The notes beneath the pieces were generated by a model. The model was not told where the DNA came from, ran no database searches, and saw nothing but the letters and a program-made list of their open reading frames with translations. This document shows, one piece after another, positions 9,296 to 18,373 of a stretch of DNA of 63,413 nt. A program made the translations under genes and the position numbers. Numbering within the stretch: position 1 is the first letter of the stretch; each line of letters begins with the position of its first letter. Where the stretch lies: the NCBI RefSeq assembly GCF_028330965.1, contig NZ_JAQMUB010000007.1, forward strand, positions 1 through 63,413, in the 5' to 3' direction. This stretch comes from Oscillatoria sp. CS-180. GTDB lineage: Bacteria; Cyanobacteriota; Cyanobacteriia; Phormidesmidales; Phormidesmidaceae.

Positions 9296-10738
9296 TTAAA
9301 GTTGGGGATAGTTGTTCGGATTGAAAGGTGGTGTTGGTGCCGACAGTGGAACTTCCCATCCCACAGGAGTTACATCTGGGATGGGTTTGATATTAGGATC
9401 GAATAACGTCCGAACTACATGAAAAGCAGCCGAATTGCTATTTGGACCTAAAGTTTCATAGGCAATCTCTCTTGCGGTTATATTCAAAAACTCATTCCTT
9501 ATAGCAGTTTCCAGAGATAGATCTTCGCATGGCGTTCCGTCATCGTAGACTAATTGAATTCGACTACTATCGGCGACATAAAATCCATCTCCAATGTTGT
9601 AGTCATTATCAAACTTAGATACGATGAAACCGTCTCTCGGACCTGCCCAAACAGCAACTTGTCCAAGTCGATCAGTAATAACAACATCTGCATGATGAGT
9701 AGGAGCCAGATTATCAGCTACATCTCCTACAACTGGTGTGGCTATTGAGGCTCCTCGATACCGAATTTCTACCTTAAACAAGCCACTAGGGTCTGTTGAA
9801 TTTACTGGATAGTTATTCACATACCTATAAAGATGGCTGTCTCCCCCTTGAAACCCAATGGGGTCTTGACTAATAAACCGACCCAGTTCGCCATTGTAGT
9901 ATCGTGCTCGGTAGTAATAGAGCCCCGTCTCTTCATCGTACTCCCTGCCCGTAAAGGCATAGCGACTGTCCACGGTGCTGTTGGTTTCACTGACGAGATT
10001 GCCATAGGAGTCGAAGGTTCGGTGGTTGAGGAGGTTACCACTGTCATCGACGAAGTCTTTGATGGTGCCGAGATGGTCGCCGAGTAGCCACTGCGTCCCA
10101 CCGCTGTCTTCTTGAGCCAAGACCTGATCAACTTGCGGTTCGTGGAGGTAGCGCATGGAAGGAGTTGTGGCACTCCCTTCAAACTCTAGGAGCACGTTGT
10201 CGCGATCGTAGACAAAATGCGTAGTTGCGCCATCGATAGATTTTGCAATGCGGCGATTCATCACGTCATAGGTATAGTCCACCTGTTGTACCTGTGTATC
10301 GTTGCTGTCTTCATCAATCACTGCTATCAGTCGATTGAGGTGGTCCCACACGAAGATGCGCTCATTGCCGGTGGCAATCTCGGTCTGCGTGGTCATGTTG
10401 CCTTCATCGTCGTAAGTGTAGGTGTAGACGCCATCGGTGGAGAGCTGATTGTTGGTGCCGGTGACATAGTCCGTGTTGTGGAGATGGGACTGAATGCGGT
10501 TGCCGTTGGCATCGTAATCGTAGTTCTCATCTGGGTTGCTGACGTTGCTGTAGTCAGCCCCAGTGAGTTCATTGCGTTTGTTATAGGTGTAGTCCGTTGT
10601 CCCATCGACATCGGTGATTTTCTGAATGCGATTGGCGAGGTCGTAGTCAAAGTCGTAGAAGGCAATATCCGCACTGCCGTTGTTGTGGCTCAGGCGCTCT
10701 AGGCGGTTGTGCTCATCGTAGATGTAATCAGTTGTCAC
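9296..10738 (-). CDS. truncated Rhs protein with papain-like toxin tip
   Basis: 480 residues. Residues 1-310 are an Rhs/YD-repeat core ending with the conserved RYYNGELGRFISQDPIGFQGG and the DPSG boundary. Residues about 311-480 are a variable tip. In the tip, HHADVVITDRLGQVAVWAGP, then TPCEDL, then YETLGPNSNSAAFHVV resemble a family with His near the start and YxxLGPNSNS near the end, reminiscent of a permuted papain-like fold with Ser in place of Cys. That call is tentative. Core homology continues upstream to about 10932 but is cut by an in-frame TGA at 10862-10864, so this is a displaced tip lacking the shell. Whether it is translated is uncertain. Confidence 0.7.
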   Translation of the reverse strand: MTTDYIYDEHNRLERLSHNNGSADIAFYDFDYDLANRIQKITDVDGTTDYTYNKRNELTGADYSNVSNPDENYDYDANGNRIQSHLHNTDYVTGTNNQLSTDGVYTYTYDDEGNMTTQTEIATGNERIFVWDHLNRLIAVIDEDSNDTQVQQVDYTYDVMNRRIAKSIDGATTHFVYDRDNVLLEFEGSATTPSMRYLHEPQVDQVLAQEDSGGTQWLLGDHLGTIKDFVDDSGNLLNHRTFDSYGNLVSETNSTVDSRYAFTGREYDEETGLYYYRARYYNGELGRFISQDPIGFQGGDSHLYRYVNNYPVNSTDPSGLFKVEIRYRGASIATPVVGDVADNLAPTHHADVVITDRLGQVAVWAGPRDGFIVSKFDNDYNIGDGFYVADSSRIQLVYDDGTPCEDLSLETAIRNEFLNITAREIAYETLGPNSNSAAFHVVRTLFDPNIKPIPDVTPVGWEVPLSAPTPPFNPNNYPQL

Positions 10739-10932
10739 AACGGGCGCAGTGCCTGCCAGATCACTGAAGCGAGTGATCGAGTCGAATTGACCAATAGCAT
10801 CGTAGGTAAAGTCTACGCGCTTGTCATCAATGCCGTCGCCACTCTGGGTGATGCGCTCGACTCAATTTTCGACATTGTAGGTGTAGTAGACGGTGTCTAC
10901 AGTGTCACCATCAATAGTGTCACTGATGGAAA
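9838..10932 (-). repeat. Rhs core repeat, copy 1 (pairs with about 12420-13507)
   Basis: About 1.1 kb is nearly the same as a second copy about 2.58 kb to the right, in the same direction. It covers the end of the Rhs core up to the DPSG tip boundary. Two such direct copies are the substrate for recombination that swaps toxin tips. The copies differ by scattered substitutions and by small indels near 13250 and 13503, so they are old enough to have diverged. Confidence 0.8.
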
Positions 10933-10947
10933 TAGTGTTTTTTTAAA

Positions 10948-11559
10948 TTACCACCCAGTCTCCTTAAGAAGCTGCTCGGCTTTAGAAGCGTCATAGATGT
11001 GTTCAAGCATATTTTTGATTATTGACCTACTTTTAGAGACACCCTTTACATTCGAAGGATCACCTCTAAAGTCTGTCAAGAACTCATAAGTTTGATTTTT
11101 TAGGTTTGGCACCTTTGCTTCAAATACTCTCATGAATTCTTCCACACCGCCCAACAATGCAAAATCTTCAAATGAAGAAAATAGTGCCCACTTAGCATGT
11201 TCAGAATAGAGAATAAAGTAGTTGAGAGTAAGGTCTATATCCACAGGTTTCGACATTCCATAAGGTTTTGCAAAAAAATCCAACAGCTCTGACAAGTGGA
11301 TATAGGCATGAGAATAACTTCCATGCCCACCGCTAATCTCTGATAGGTAACATCCTGTATCTGAAATAGCATTTGCAGCCTCTATTAATGGTTCTATATA
11401 TTTCTTTAGGCATACTCTTTCATTGGTGAATGGATACAAAATCCTTTTGCGGTCAATTGCTTCACTGAAAACCACCTCCCATTCGTCGCTGCCGTGAATA
11501 GTTTTATCTAAAATAGGCTTTACTCTATTTTGGAAATCATAATCGCTAATTCCATTCAT
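10948..11559 (-). CDS. candidate Rhs immunity protein, paralogue 2
   Basis: About 203 residues from the ATG at 11559, which has a strong AAGGAGG ribosome-binding site 8 bp upstream; the frame is open to 11580. It is a paralogue of the protein at 7821-8456 (shared NQTYEFL, DFRGDP and YDASKAEQLL motifs). It follows the Rhs pseudogene ending at 11886, whose tip is related to the orphan tail that precedes paralogue 1, so tip type and immunity type match at both places. It is followed at once by the displaced Rhs core copy. Function inferred from position only. Confidence 0.65.
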   Translation of the reverse strand: MNGISDYDFQNRVKPILDKTIHGSDEWEVVFSEAIDRKRILYPFTNERVCLKKYIEPLIEAANAISDTGCYLSEISGGHGSYSHAYIHLSELLDFFAKPYGMSKPVDIDLTLNYFILYSEHAKWALFSSFEDFALLGGVEEFMRVFEAKVPNLKNQTYEFLTDFRGDPSNVKGVSKSRSIIKNMLEHIYDASKAEQLLKETGW

Positions 11560-11744
11560 ATCTATCTCCTCCTTATCCATTGGATATACTCATACTTGCG
11601 TTTTTCAAAAAGTTGAAACTACATGTTTCATATATTTACTTTTTTCTCCTGTCACGGTAATATTTAATACCTTCATAAAAAGGCATGATTTTGTTTGGCT
11701 TTAATCAGGACTTTATTTGCGCCGGAGAAAAAGCCTTCAATTTA

Positions 11745-11842
11745 ACACAATATGTGAGTTGAATTCAGCCCTTTGTTTAAATTAGAAGTCAAGCAATTTC
11801 GAAGTATCTACGTCATTTTAGCGATTAACTCACATATTGTGT
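11745..11842. repeat. 98-bp element with 16-bp perfect inverted ends
   Basis: ACACAATATGTGAGTT at 11745-11760 is repeated in inverted form as AACTCACATATTGTGT at 11827-11842, 66 bp apart. It lies in the 305-bp gap (11581-11885) between an Rhs tip and its candidate immunity gene. In the related tip-immunity pair near 8455 the two reading frames overlap instead. It could be a small non-autonomous inserted element or a strong RNA hairpin. I see no clear target-site duplication. Confidence 0.65.
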
Positions 11843-11885
11843 CTTCGATAAGAAACTATACTCCACCTCCTATTTGCTCAAGCCC

Positions 11886-13893
11886 TCATCTAATAAGTGG
11901 AATAATGAAAGGAATGTTAGGAACATTGATTTCCGGTAATTGAAATGGATTTTGACTTTCTTGTTCTTCTGATTCTTCCTCTCTTCTCAGCAATACAGGC
12001 TCCGGAGCACAATTAGGGGTATTTCCACCATAATGAAATCTTATTTTTTGGACGTTGCTAAACCCGTTTGTATTGTGAGAAATGCCAAATTCATCTTCCA
12101 ATAACTGAATAGTAGGACTGGGTGGGGTGGAAGTACTGAAAGGTCGATGGGTAGCTATTCCTCCGCCTTCTAATGGATAAGTTACATTCCAGGGAACGGT
12201 TTGGGAGCCTCCTCTTCGAGTATCAGGCCCAGTAGTAATTATCCAAAACCAAACCGTTGAAAGAATAAAGGCTGTCTCATAATCGGCAGACTCCGGCTCG
12301 TGAATTCGAACTCGTTTACTGTTACCAGGTCTGGTCTGTTGTAGTAGCGTAGTCAATTGCGCTGATTCTCTACCACTAGGATCGGTAGCATTGATAGGAG
12401 AATTGGACACGTAGCCATAGAGGTTTTCGTCGCCTCCCCGAAATCCGATGGGATCTTGACTAATAAACCGTCCAAGGTTGCCATCGTAGTATCGCGCTCT
12501 GTAGTGATGCAGCCCAGTTTCTGCATCAAACTCCCTGCCTGTAAAGCTATAGCGACTGTCCACGCTGCTATTGGTCTCACTGACGAGATTGCCGTAGGAA
12601 TCAAAGGTGCGATGATTCAGCAGATTGACACTGTCATCGACGAAGTCTTTGATAGTGCCGAGATGGTCGCCGAGTAGCCACTGCGTCCCACCGCTGTCTT
12701 CTTGAGCCAACACCTGGTCCACCTGCGGTCCGTGGAGGTAGCGCATGGAAGGAACTGTGGCGCTCCCATCAAACTCCAGGAGAACGTTGTCGCGATCGTA
12801 GACAAAGTGGGTGGTTGCGCCGTCTACTGATTTTGCAATGCGGCGATTCATCACGTCATAGGTATAGTCCACCCGTTGTATCTGTATATCGGCACTATCC
12901 TCATCAATCACTGCTATCAGCCGATTGAGATGGTCCCACACAAAGGTGCGCTTATTGCCCGTGGCAATCTCGGTCTGCGTGGTCATGTTGCCTTCATCGT
13001 CGTAAGTGTAGGTATAGACGCCATCGGTGGAGAGCTGATTGTTGGTGCCGGTGACATAGTCCGTGTTGTGGAGATGGGACTGAATGCGATTGCCGTTGGC
13101 ATCGTAGTCGTAGTCCTCATCGGGGTTGCTAGCATTGCTGTGGTCAGCCCCAGTCAGCTCATTGCGTTTGTTGTAGGTGTAGTCCGTCGTCCCATCGACA
13201 TCGGTGATTTTCTCAATGCGGTTGGCGAGGTCGTAGTCAAAGTCATAGAAGGCGGCCGTTGCTGTGGCTCAGACGCTCTAGGCGGTTGTGCTCATCGTAG
13301 ATGTAATCAGTTGTCACAACCGGCGCAGTGCCTGCGAGGTCACTGAAGCGAGTGATCGAGTCGAATTGACCAATGGCATTGTAGGTAAAGTCTACGCGCT
13401 TGTCATCGATGCCGCCGCCACTTTGGGTGATGCGCTCGACTCGGTTTTCGACAGTGTAGGTGTAGCTGACGGTGCCTACCGCCGTACCTTCGATGGTGTC
13501 CACTGACGGAAGTAACATTGCCATCGGCATCGTAGCCGTAGTCCAGCACGACGGTCGGCGCATCGGGTGTGCCTTCATTGCTGACCTGAGTGTGGCGACC
13601 GAGTGCGTCATAGTCAAAGGCGTAGGTGGAGTCCGGATCTGTGATGCGGGTGAGCTGATTGGCCGCATCATAGGTCATTGAGGTGGTGCGAATGAGGGTA
13701 TCTTGCTCATCGAACCAGGTTTCGGTGACCTGTCGGTTGAGGTTGTCGTAGGTGAAAGTGCGATCGCGATTGTTGCGGTCGGTGGTGCCGATGCGATTGC
13801 CGACAGCATCGTAGGTGTGGGTGTGGGTTTTGTTGAATGGGTTGGTTTCGGTGGAGAGGCGAGTCTCCTTTCGGAGAGGCTGCGCCAACGCGC
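11886..13893 (-). pseudogene. Rhs/YD-repeat toxin gene, 5' truncated and frameshifted
   Basis: Read from right to left, three frames together give one Rhs protein. YD-repeat sequence starts at THTYDAVGNRIGTTDRNNR near 13845, shifts frame at a one-base G insertion at about 13502-13503 (copy 1 has the base count that keeps the frame open), shifts again at about 13250 (a net loss of 11 bases relative to copy 1), then continues as an open frame from about 13240 (first ATG 12986) to 11886. The core ends with GRFISQDPIGFRGG and DPSG. The last 160 residues are the tip, with RREEESEEQES and a hydrophobic IPFIIPLIR end. The 5' side stops abruptly at a hairpin repeat near 13893, so the large N-terminal shell is missing. 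Confidence 0.8.
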
Positions 13894-13895
13894 GC
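13858..13895. repeat. cyanobacterial hairpin repeat (CTCCTTTCGGAGAG type)
   Basis: GAGTCTCCTTTCGGAGAGGC followed by TGCGCCAACGCG resembles a repeat spread through many cyanobacterial genomes, with a CTCC-TTTC-GGAG stem. Rhs homology ends exactly at this element: the residues encoded across it (RALAQPLRKETRLS) are not Rhs-like. It may therefore mark the point where the Rhs gene was cut. Confidence 0.6.
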
Positions 13896-14001
13896 GTCAC
13901 AAAATTCTCAGTAGCTTTATTTTTCTCTGGGGACGTAGTAGGTCGTCAAACTAAATTTCTGAGCACGGACTGAAATCCTGCTATTGCTCTTGCATAGCAG
14001 A

Positions 14002-14385
14002 CTAAAGCGTTTTGAGTCTCAAAGAACGGGTTAGCAGATGATTCAGTTTGAGCAATCTCACGTCATTTGTGAGCAAGATTGCTTCTAACGTTGATGTTGT
14101 CGCTGCAACAATAGCATCGGGTAGCTTCAGCCCATGCTGTTGTCGCAGTCTGATTGCGGCTTTTTTGACTTCAACATTCAACTCAACAATCTGGAGGTGA
14201 GTTAGCAAACTGCGAATCTGATTTTCTGATTTTGCTGTCAGACTCGGATAGGAGAGCAATTCCATCTCAGTGATGACAGAGACCGCATACGTGCCGGCAG
14301 GCAGCGGCCCAGCTAAACGGCCGCCCAGCAAATACAAGACAATATTAGTATCCAGGACAAAACATGTATTTGAGTCTACTGCCAT
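14002..14385 (-). CDS. VapC-type PIN-domain toxin
   Basis: A 127-residue PIN-domain ribonuclease. The acidic residues expected for metal binding are visible: D in FVLDTNIVLYLL (about residue 12), E in VITEMELLSYP, D in KLPDAIVAATT, and D in LLTNDVRLL. VapC toxins cleave RNA (often tRNA) when freed from their antitoxin. The start ATG lies inside the end of the antitoxin gene, a 10-bp overlap that fits translational coupling. Confidence 0.9.
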   Translation of the reverse strand: MAVDSNTCFVLDTNIVLYLLGGRLAGPLPAGTYAVSVITEMELLSYPSLTAKSENQIRSLLTHLQIVELNVEVKKAAIRLRQQHGLKLPDAIVAATTSTLEAILLTNDVRLLKLNHLLTRSLRLKTL

Positions 14386-14630
14386 GCCTCACGCTCTTGA
14401 CGCTGATAGTCTAGGGGGTCAATCGTGAGTTGAATGGTTCCTGCAAATGCCATCAGATCTAGGCTATTGTCACGAGAAATCTGATTTTTCAGCAACGCCT
14501 CAATTTTTTGCCAATCTTGGTAGCTGATGATGACGCCAACTGGCTCCATCGCTTCGTTAGTAATGATTTGTTTTTTGATCTCGACCATATTGCAACCAAG
14601 CTTTACAGGTGGTTTTAGTGTAGCGATCAT
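14376..14630 (-). CDS. VapB-like antitoxin
   Basis: An 84-residue protein upstream of and overlapping the VapC-like gene. It has a short strand-helix start (VEIKKQIITNEAMEPVGVII) followed by SYQDWQKIEALLKN, like small antitoxins that bind DNA with the N-terminal part and the toxin with the C-terminal part. AGGGGAG a few bases before the ATG at 14630 supports this start; ATG at 14588 is an alternative. Confidence 0.8.
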   Translation of the reverse strand: MIATLKPPVKLGCNMVEIKKQIITNEAMEPVGVIISYQDWQKIEALLKNQISRDNSLDLMAFAGTIQLTIDPLDYQRQEREAWQ

Positions 14631-14702
14631 GACTCCCCTGAGAGTTGACTATCATGGCACTCATAGCTCACATTCGCCACCAATCGATGGAGTGTAGCGA
14701 AC

Positions 14703-14888
14703 ATGGCAAAAATTTCAGTTGCTCTAGGTCCCGTTCAAGAAACGCTGCTGATCCCGCTGCTGGGGCGAGTTGGGCAAACTCAGAACGGCAACGGTCTGAT
14801 TCACGATGAAAAAGCGGTTCAAATTGTTGAATCCCTAGATTACGATTGCTCCAATAGGACTTCAAGTAAAAACGACGACAATGACTGA
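14703..14888 (+). pseudogene. 5' stump of a class I SAM O-methyltransferase (LCM/Ppm1-like)
   Basis: The frame encodes MAKISVALGPVQETLLIPL, then LGRVGQTQNGNGLIHDEKA and VQIVESLDYDCS, which matches the N-terminus of leucine-carboxyl-methyltransferase-like enzymes often found in natural-product pathways (consensus around LGxVQETLLIPLxxRA and DxKAxEIVxSLDYDF). Full enzymes are about 270 residues. Here the homology stops after about 50 residues and the frame ends at 61. It is a truncated remnant, not a working enzyme. Confidence 0.65.
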
Positions 14889-15037
14889 AAGCACGCGACA
14901 AACTGATCAAGGTGCCTCTACCTCGATGCCTCTTGGTCAAAAATGATGCTCAACGTAGAGGATCGCTAAAGCACCTGAAGAATGCCTGGGACGTGAACTC
15001 TATTCATCCAATGGGAAGATCTCGAACGCTGGAAGCA

Positions 15038-15919
15038 ATGACCGCCGAGTTAAACCAAATTCGCCAGGAGCCGACTTCTGAAGCGGGATTGGCGTCTCTT
15101 CGGCGGGCCATCAGCAGCAAGTATGGGATTATTATCGCCCGGGCTGCAAAAATCATCGCTGAGTTTGAAATCTATTCTCTGATTCCTGACCTGGTTCAAG
15201 CTTTTGAACGCTGTATGGTGAAGCCGATCGATCGCGATCCAGGCTGCCGAGCTAAAGCGGCGATCGCCGATACCCTCTATCGTTTGGAATTCAGCGACGA
15301 AACGCTGTTTCTCAAAGGTGTTCGGCACGTTCAACTGGAACCTGTCTGGGGTGGACAAGTCGATACTGCATCTAAGCTACGGGGACTCAGTGCTTTAGGT
15401 CTGGTAAGGATGAACTATCCAGATGTCATGATTGAGCTAGCCGATTTGCTAGCTGATTCTGAAGCAGAAGCCCGAATCGGTGCCGCTCGCGCCATTGCTT
15501 ACAGTGAGAATCCCTTTGGTGTTGCGCTTTTACGCTTTCGGCTCAAAGTTGGTGACACTCCTACTGTGTTAGGAGAGTGTCTGCTGGGACTACTCAAACT
15601 CGCGCCTACAGAATCTCTGAAACTGGCGCAATCATTTCTTGAAGCGGGTAGAAAAGTCTCAGACCATCATGAAGCACTTGAGATGGCTGAGGTAACGGCT
15701 CTGGCGCTGGGCGAATCAAGATTGGTTGAAGCGCTCGACCTGTTACGGGATTGGTGGCAGAGAACCACTCACCGAGAGTTAAAGAAAATAGCGCTGTTGG
15801 CGATCGCCACATTGCGACAAGATCCAGCCAAGCAGTTTCTTTTGGATCTGGCTGAGAACGGCTCTGAACAGGATGCAGAGGATGCTGTCCAAGCATTAGG
15901 ACTATGGCAACGCTCCTAA
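15038..15919 (+). CDS. HEAT-repeat protein
   Basis: About 293 residues from the ATG at 15038 (GGAAG upstream). The frame is open back to 14912, with ATG codons at 14912 and 15011 as alternatives. The protein is all-helical with HEAT-like repeats: LRRAISSKYGIIIARAAKII, CRAKAAIADTLYRLEF, ARIGAARAIAYSENPFGVAL, and KKIALLAIATLRQDPAKQFL near the end. HEAT proteins act as scaffolds; in cyanobacteria some relatives act on phycobilin attachment, but no lyase motif is evident here. It has no membrane segment and ends 273 bp before the convergent secreted-protein gene. Confidence 0.75.
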   Translation: MTAELNQIRQEPTSEAGLASLRRAISSKYGIIIARAAKIIAEFEIYSLIPDLVQAFERCMVKPIDRDPGCRAKAAIADTLYRLEFSDETLFLKGVRHVQLEPVWGGQVDTASKLRGLSALGLVRMNYPDVMIELADLLADSEAEARIGAARAIAYSENPFGVALLRFRLKVGDTPTVLGECLLGLLKLAPTESLKLAQSFLEAGRKVSDHHEALEMAEVTALALGESRLVEALDLLRDWWQRTTHRELKKIALLAIATLRQDPAKQFLLDLAENGSEQDAEDAVQALGLWQRS

Positions 15920-16078
15920 AACAGCTAGCTTTGGCCATCTACTGCTTTGTCCAACGTTCATGATGGAGGGATGTGTAGATAGACAGCTATACTCCATAAC
16001 TGCGTGCGACAAAGATGAGCACGGAAAAGACTTGCTTTTACGGAAATGGAGTTTAGTCAGTTGGACGTCTTGATAAGA

Positions 16079-16124
16079 GAACTATAGCCATCGTGCCCTG
16101 ATGAACTGACGACGGCTATAGTTC
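16079..16124. terminator. inverted repeat between convergent genes
   Basis: GAACTATAGCC at 16079-16089 pairs with GGCTATAGTTC at 16114-16124 (11 bp perfect, with a further TCG/CGA pair inside). It lies between the convergent genes ending at 15919 and 16193, so a two-way terminator is likely. No long T-run follows on either strand, so a mobile hairpin repeat is the alternative. Confidence 0.45.
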
Positions 16125-16192
16125 CAGAAAAAATCCTCTGATCATGGCTAAAGTGGCCGGATACTCCCCAAAGACTGCACTTTGAAACCGGT

Positions 16193-17493
16193 CTATAGGA
16201 AGACGAAGTTATTGGCCTGGTTCAACGCTGCTGGCGCGACCCCCTCAACGGTCAAAAAGTTGCGCGCCCGGGCCGGACCTTCAAGGCCATCGGGGTCAAT
16301 CGCAACGATGCTGCCGCTGCCCCGCGAGCGGAACTGCACTAGCCCGTCGCCAATGGGGTCACTGCCCGCATAGCCCAGCCGCTCTAACAGTGCCGTCAAG
16401 ACAATCTGGTCTTCGCCCACGGTGAAGTCGGTAATCGTGTCGCCGCCATCGACCGGACTAGTATAGATAAACTGGTCGCGACCGCCCCCGCCGGTGAGCC
16501 GGTCGGGTCCCTGAAAGCCAGTGATGCGCTCAGGGGCCTCGGTGCCCGTGAGGGTATTGCGGCGGCGGCTCCCCTCCAGTTCTTGTCAACCGTAACTGAG
16601 AATGTGTCTTCAACCACTTGCCCCAGCAAGTTGGTGGCCTGAATCGTGATATCAGCTGTGCCAAATTGGTCTGGTAAGTAATCCAAAACGAGCTGCTCAT
16701 CGATAATGCTGACATTCAACAGCCCGGGGTTCGTGTTGTTGCTGATGCTAAAGGTGAGTTCATCCCGTTGGTCAACTGTAATGCTGCTGTAGCGCACAAA
16801 GTTTTCATCCCCTGTGATGACCGGATTCCTGGGGTCACTAAAACTCAGAGGTAAATTGCTAAAGGCAGGATCTAAGCCCGTTCCATTGAAGATATCAACC
16901 GCTGCGATCGCATCAATCACAGCCAAGTCTGAGGCTGAAAGGACTTCACCAAAAACGGTGGAACCACCATTTTGATTGTCCAAATTGGCCGAGTTATCGC
17001 CAAGGTTAAAAAACCACTGATTGGTGGCACCGTTAGGATCATTTTCAGGCTTAGCCATGGCGATCGTCCCTCGAAGATTAGAGCGATCGGAGCTAAACTC
17101 ATTTGGCACAGGTGGGTCGGTCGGAATGATCCCCAGAGCATTACGAGGGTTGGCGAGATTATTCGCGAGATTATCAATCGTAAATCTGCCCCCTTGCACA
17201 ACAAAACCCGGAATGGAGCGGTCAATAAAAGTGTTGACGTAGTCTCCATCATTGACATAGTTCAAGAAATTTTGAACCGTAAGCGGTGCACCCGCTCCTG
17301 CTTGATCAAACAGCAGGACTTCTTTGACACGGCTACCTAAGACTGAGGCAAAGAGTTCAAAGCGGGCAACCAATCCTGTTGTGGAAGGATCATCAAAGTG
17401 GGCAAATAGATCGACTGACAAATTTGCAGCAGTACTGACAGCACGAATATCATTCAAATCATTGGTGACAATGGGTTGAGATGCTTCAGCCAT
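16193..17493 (-). pseudogene. cyclophilin-domain exported protein, single-base frameshift
   Basis: Starts at ATG 17493 with GGAGA upstream. The first part holds a cyclophilin-type peptidyl-prolyl isomerase domain (LTVQNFLNYVNDGDYVNTF, IPGFVVQGGRF, GTIAMAKPENDPNGATNQWF, STVFGEV). A beta-rich linker follows, then the shared RTX-like C-terminal domain. At 16583-16584 one T appears to be missing: the frame runs into DKNWRGAAAA, while the neighbouring frame gives ELEGSRRRNTLTGTEAPERI and continues to 16193 with the same ending as the two FG-GAP proteins. With one base restored it would be a 430-residue secreted protein. It may be a true mutation or a sequencing error. Confidence 0.75.
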
Positions 17494-17644
17494 AACTTTT
17501 TGATCTCCAATTAATGACAAGTTTTGCAAAAACTGACACGAATCTTGCGGCTCTGAAAACGGTTGTAGGATTCCAGAACAATTCAGCGATCGGTTATTCG
17601 CATCATGAGAATTGCGCACTGAATATCAGGATTCATGCAAGAGG

Positions 17645-17676
17645 CCCAATGCAAGGCTGTAAACCCTTGCATTGGG
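17645..17676. terminator. strong hairpin downstream of the PEP-CTERM gene
   Basis: CCCAATGCAAGG at 17645-17656 pairs perfectly with CCTTGCATTGGG at 17665-17676 over an 8-base loop. It lies 76 bp after the stop of the PEP-CTERM gene and before the cyclophilin gene, both on the minus strand. A transcription terminator or RNA-stabilising stem is likely; the T-tract is weak. Confidence 0.55.
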
Positions 17677-17752
17677 AGCTACCGAAATTAGATCACCCTT
17701 TGGGCTTAAAGTTGCGCGGTGAGTCCAGCTCTGTCATCCGCGCACTGGGTGA

Positions 17753-18280
17753 TTACGCGCTAGCTTCAGCCGCTGTTTGAGCTTTGCGCTTCATCTTGAG
17801 GCCAACCAAGCCGGCAACGGCCAAGCCCCCCAGCATCGAAGGATCGGGCACACTCACCGGCGTCGCCGTGTAGGTCACCCCACCTGAGCCAATCCCAGTG
17901 GGCAGGTCATAGAAGAAGGACGCATCAGCGATGGAAGGAAACCCAGCGAGGAGCTGGAAGTCATCCACCACATAGTCGACCCCGAGGAAGGTCCCATCGG
18001 AAAACTGGGCCACGGCAAAGGTGTCATCGGCTTCGGTAAAGACGGTGCCGAGAAAGTCGAAGTTAAAGCTCGATAAGTTCACACTTTCGTTCCCGCTGCC
18101 GGTCAAGCCCGAATCGTCGAATTCGACAGTGCCGAAGAAGCTCTGTCCGTCCAAGGGACCAAAATCAGCAGTCGCTTCAAAGGAGAAGAGACTGGCCGCA
18201 CTGGCCGAGGCTGCCATCATCAGCGTGGTGCCCAGCGCCAGCGCCGTCGTAGCCAGAGAAGACATGAGATTGAGTTTCAT
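17753..18280 (-). CDS. PEP-CTERM-type exported protein
   Basis: A 175-residue secreted protein. It has an N-terminal signal peptide (SSLATTALALGTTLMMAAS, then ASAAS) and ends with a sorting signal of the PEP-CTERM kind, VPDPSMLGGLAVAGLVGLKM followed by KRK. The usual VPEP motif reads VPDP, a variant seen in cyanobacteria. Such proteins are thought to be cut and anchored by an exosortase and handed to the cell surface or matrix. The middle is acidic and beta-rich with no known domain. Neighbouring genes also encode surface proteins. Confidence 0.8.
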   Translation of the reverse strand: MKLNLMSSLATTALALGTTLMMAASASAASLFSFEATADFGPLDGQSFFGTVEFDDSGLTGSGNESVNLSSFNFDFLGTVFTEADDTFAVAQFSDGTFLGVDYVVDDFQLLAGFPSIADASFFYDLPTGIGSGGVTYTATPVSVPDPSMLGGLAVAGLVGLKMKRKAQTAAEASA

Positions 18281-18373
18281 GGGAGTTATTCGCTATGTGT
18301 TCAATAAAAGGATTCGTGACGGCTGCGGCTAACGCAGCCGGATGTGCCCTGAAGACTGTTCGTTGAGCCAGAC

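Noticed and set aside
14668-14940. 90-residue minus-strand frame
   Set aside because: It has no motif or ribosome-binding site and overlaps the methyltransferase stump and the start region of the HEAT-repeat gene.
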